A DNA stretch of 10,414 bases, taken from NCBI GenBank assembly GCA_001970855.1, contig LSSN01000640.1, positions 1 through 10,414 of the forward strand, written 5' to 3'. The stretch is from Smittium culicis. Taxonomy: Eukaryota; Kickxellomycota; Harpellomycetes; Harpellales; Legeriomycetaceae. Positions 8,505 through 10,414 of the stretch are shown here, piece by piece. A program made the position numbers and the translations under genes. The notes under the pieces are model-generated. The model had not been told where the DNA came from and searched no databases. It saw nothing but the letters and a program-made list of their open reading frames with translations. The first letter of the stretch is position 1; each line of letters starts with the position of its first letter.

Positions 8505-9440
8505 CACCACATCAATCAAAATCAATCCAAAGAATATCCTGTAAAGCTTTTTTTTTTTAGTCTGCACTTCTTGTAGTCAATACAAAAAACCACAAGTACA
8601 AGTGTAGTCCTGTACAATACCACCCTTTCCTTCCGTTAACATTTAATATCTCTTATGAATATAATAGTTATATACACTAATATTTTTTTCCTGAAATATA
8701 TGCTTTTTATAACGGTGTTAGTCGAAACCACACTCTGAGAAAAATGTACTTGCTTCTTAATTTCCGAAATATACACCAAATATATAAAACTGAAAAATTA
8801 TAATCCGATTTTTTTTATGTCCTAAGTGTGCAAGTTTAGTAAAAACTTCTGTTTAGAAACTCGGATTCGCACCCCTAATTCATCTCATAAATAAAAAAAT
8901 TTATCTGTAAAATAACATTGCCTTTTTTTTCCCACAAAATTCCAAAATTTTCGGGAGCGAAAAAAGTTAATTAGTACTTTATAAAGCTATGTATTAGTAA
9001 AATCCATCAACAACACATTACCCTCCCCCCCCCTACACCTCACATCTTATATTAACAGAGAAAATATAGATAGTGTTTTCTAAGCCTTATTCAGTTTCAT
9101 TGCATACCTCATAAAATATTTATCCTGAATCAAAAATAATTATAAAATTATAAACCTTCAGTACCTTAAAACATAATAATGTGTCGATTTTTTCGATAAT
9201 TATATATATTAATATTGTTCTACATAAAACTATCCTAAATTGAAAACATAGTAGAAAAAAAATAAAAATAAGATATTGAAATATTGAAATATCTATGGAT
9301 ACTTTTATATTTTTAAATTTTATTAGATGGATATTTATAAAAAAAAATATCAATAATTTAATTAGATTCAAATAGATTTGCTCAAATAAAAAATAAAATA
9401 GAAATCTAATATCTATAACGAATTTTTTCAAAAAAAAAAA

Positions 9441-10258
9441 AAACCTTATTTCCTTACCTTAAAACTGTTATAAGGAACTCTCTCTTTAGAAGAAAATTTT
9501 TTTCTAGAAGCAACCGATAATAGTCGATTAAATTTATTAATAAATATATACTATTCTAGTTTATTGACTGATATGCCACAAAGAGCAAAATAATATTTTG
9601 CATTGGAGGCTACAACAACAAAAAGCAAGAGGTGTAGATTACAAGGAGATACAGCCTTTTTTTAAAAAAACGGCCATACTATTTCGCAATAAAAAAAAAA
9701 ACTACTTCGATTTGCAAAATTTTCTTGAACACTCTAATCGATAGATTAGGGCCAGAAAATGCTGATGCTAGCCGCATAAGCATAAATAAAATATAAAAAC
9801 AATAGTCACGCTTTTAAGCATGAACCAAGCTCCATAAACATAAATAATAAATAAGAAAAAGCATAAAGTAAATTCAAATATACTGAAGGAATAAGTAGCT
9901 TATTTATATGCTAAATATTGAGCAAAAGTTACAAAAAATACCAATTATTTTATATAAATAGCTGTACTTTTTGTAACTTTTAGTAGGTAGTCGAGTTTTA
10001 GTAAGGCCCAAAAATAAACTCAAAAAAAACCAAAAACTGAGAAATATTGATAATTTTACAGCTTAAATAAACCAAAATTTCAGATAATTTCCAATTTCTT
10101 ATTTTTATTATAAGAAAACCCGACAAAACGCCTGAAAAGTATTTTTTTTGGCGTCATCAGCACCAATACAAACTTAATATATCAATAGATACAAAAAAAA
10201 GTCTGTAATAAAATAAAAATAATTATATATTATTTTATATTAGCTAATTGAAAAAAAT
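9441..10258. other. Gene-free A+T-rich region with clustered hairpins
   Basis: No open frame of note. At least six inverted repeats able to form hairpins occur between 9656 and 10154: GCC-T7-A7-C-GGC at about 9656-9675, CTAATC-GATA-GATTAG at 9734-9749 (extendable by a wobble and one G-C pair), AATAAG-TAG-CTTATT near 9892-9906, a 14-base pair at 9924-9981, TTTCTTAT/ATAAGAAA at 10095-10117, and ACGCC/GGCGT at 10128-10154. An imperfect direct repeat CATAA(A/G)CATAAATAA occurs near 9776 and 9833. There is no recognisable transposon gene between them. Confidence 0.5.
9924..9981. repeat. 14-base perfect inverted repeat with 30-base spacer
   Basis: AAAAGTTACAAAAA at 9924-9937 is exactly complementary to TTTTTGTAACTTTT at 9968-9981. 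After one mismatch, three more pairs follow inward (TAC with GTA). The GTTAC core makes it more than an A/T-run coincidence. It resembles a fold-back structure, a terminator-like hairpin or the remnant ends of a tiny element; no target-site duplication was seen. Confidence 0.6.
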
Positions 10259-10414
10259 TAATACTAATACTAATACTAATACTAATACTAATACTAATAC
10301 TAATACTAATACTAATACTAATACTAATACTAATACTAATACTAATACTAATACTAATACTAATACTAATACTAATACTAATACTAATACTAATACTAAT
10401 ACTAATACTAATAC
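10259..10414. repeat. Perfect hexanucleotide array (TAATAC)26 at the window end
   Basis: Exactly 26 uninterrupted copies of TAATAC (156 bases) with no variant, running to the last base, so the true length is unknown. Read in another register the unit is TACTAA, on the other strand TTAGTA. The C-containing strand runs 5' to 3' toward the end, the opposite of normal telomere polarity, and there is no G-run. One + frame (Asn-Thr) and two minus frames are open through the array, but they meet stops within about 15-30 bases outside it, so coding is unlikely. Confidence 0.95.

Larger units (their letters stand above)
6081..9440. other. Gene-free, C-rich (+ strand) domain
   Basis: More than 3 kb without a supported gene. 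The + strand carries far more C than G: hand counts per 60-base line are 15 C to 2 G (7741-7800), 22 to 3 (7861-7920) and 25 to 2 (9001-9060). Many C-runs and C/T tracts are present. The only longer frames (66 codons at 6083-6283 minus, 103 codons at 9120-9431 minus) translate to hydrophobic or A+T-driven low-complexity peptides; the second is almost wholly I, F, L, K and Y in a poly(A/T) region. No RNA gene or transposon terminus was recognised. Confidence 0.55.

Noticed and set aside
8761..8785. TTTCCGAAA as the core of a point-centromere CDEIII
   Set aside because: The 9-base core is present, but the flanks do not fit the CDEIII consensus, no RTCACRTG (CDEI) lies at the right distance, and the interval between is not extremely A+T-rich.
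7771..9313. Matches to the S. cerevisiae origin consensus WTTTAYRTTTW at 7771-7781, 8324-8334 and 9303-9313
   Set aside because: Matches of this degenerate A+T motif are expected by chance in kilobases of such composition, and its use outside Saccharomyces relatives is doubtful.
9120..9431. Minus-strand frame of 103 codons
   Set aside because: The translation is almost only I, F, L, K, Y and N from poly(A/T) DNA. Such frames arise freely at this composition; it could mimic membrane segments but has no other support.
9450..9465. CTTACCTTAA resembling the 5' end of U1 snRNA
   Set aside because: Only about ten bases agree; the first bases differ and no further conserved U1 element follows. TACCTTAAAAC also occurs at about 9164, which suggests chance.
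10259..10414. The terminal array as a telomere
   Set aside because: At a right-hand end the + strand should be the G-rich strand; here it holds C and the G-containing strand (TTAGTA) is the other one. The unit has no G-run and matches no telomere repeat I know.
10245..10414. Low-complexity coding through the array (Asn-Thr on +, Leu-Val or Ser-Ile on -)
   Set aside because: The + frame has a stop at 10245 and no ATG before the array. The minus frames run out of the array and stop within about 15-30 bases. No non-repeat protein sequence is attached.

Overview
The window looks like nuclear DNA of a budding-yeast-type ascomycete. The two credible genes are compact, lack introns and encode fungal proteins. 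Intergenic DNA is very A+T-rich with many poly(dA:dT) tracts, and the sequence ends in a pure hexanucleotide microsatellite, which suggests a contig edge. Species cannot be named from the sequence. CTG codons in the acetyltransferase fall at positions where leucine is expected (for example the L of LYSD and NLG), so the standard nuclear code fits better than the CUG-Ser code.

Layout: 1-2293 is A+T-rich, without a supported gene. It includes a somewhat less A+T-rich stretch (about 640-1960) that may be a decayed coding region but cannot be identified. 2294-3394 (+) encodes a LYC1-like lysine N6-acetyltransferase of the GNAT superfamily. Its 5' half is strikingly G+C-rich (63-72% in lines counted by hand) against about 27% just upstream, and this falls to 40-50% at its 3' end. 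3395-3568 is a short convergent intergenic region with poly(A)-type signals for both genes. 3569-4528 (-) encodes a 319-residue bHLH transcription factor with a class B (H-E-R) basic region; its candidate promoter extends right to about 5060.

From about 4530 to the end there is no credible gene for almost 5.9 kb, which is long for a yeast. This tract has structure of its own: a dyad in the bHLH upstream region, a cluster of GCATT/AATGC palindromes at 5802-5940, a strand switch near 6080 (G-rich + strand on the left, C-rich + strand for about 3 kb on the right), several simple repeats, a group of G+C-containing hairpins at 9656-10154, and finally 26 perfect copies of TAATAC reaching the last base.

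The two genes are convergent and show no direct functional link. LYC1-type enzymes start lysine catabolism; the bHLH protein probably regulates transcription through E-boxes, with unknown targets. No novel multi-gene system is evident. The most unusual observations are the composition contrast of the LYC1-like gene, the long strand-asymmetric gene-free domain, and the hairpin cluster next to the hexamer array.
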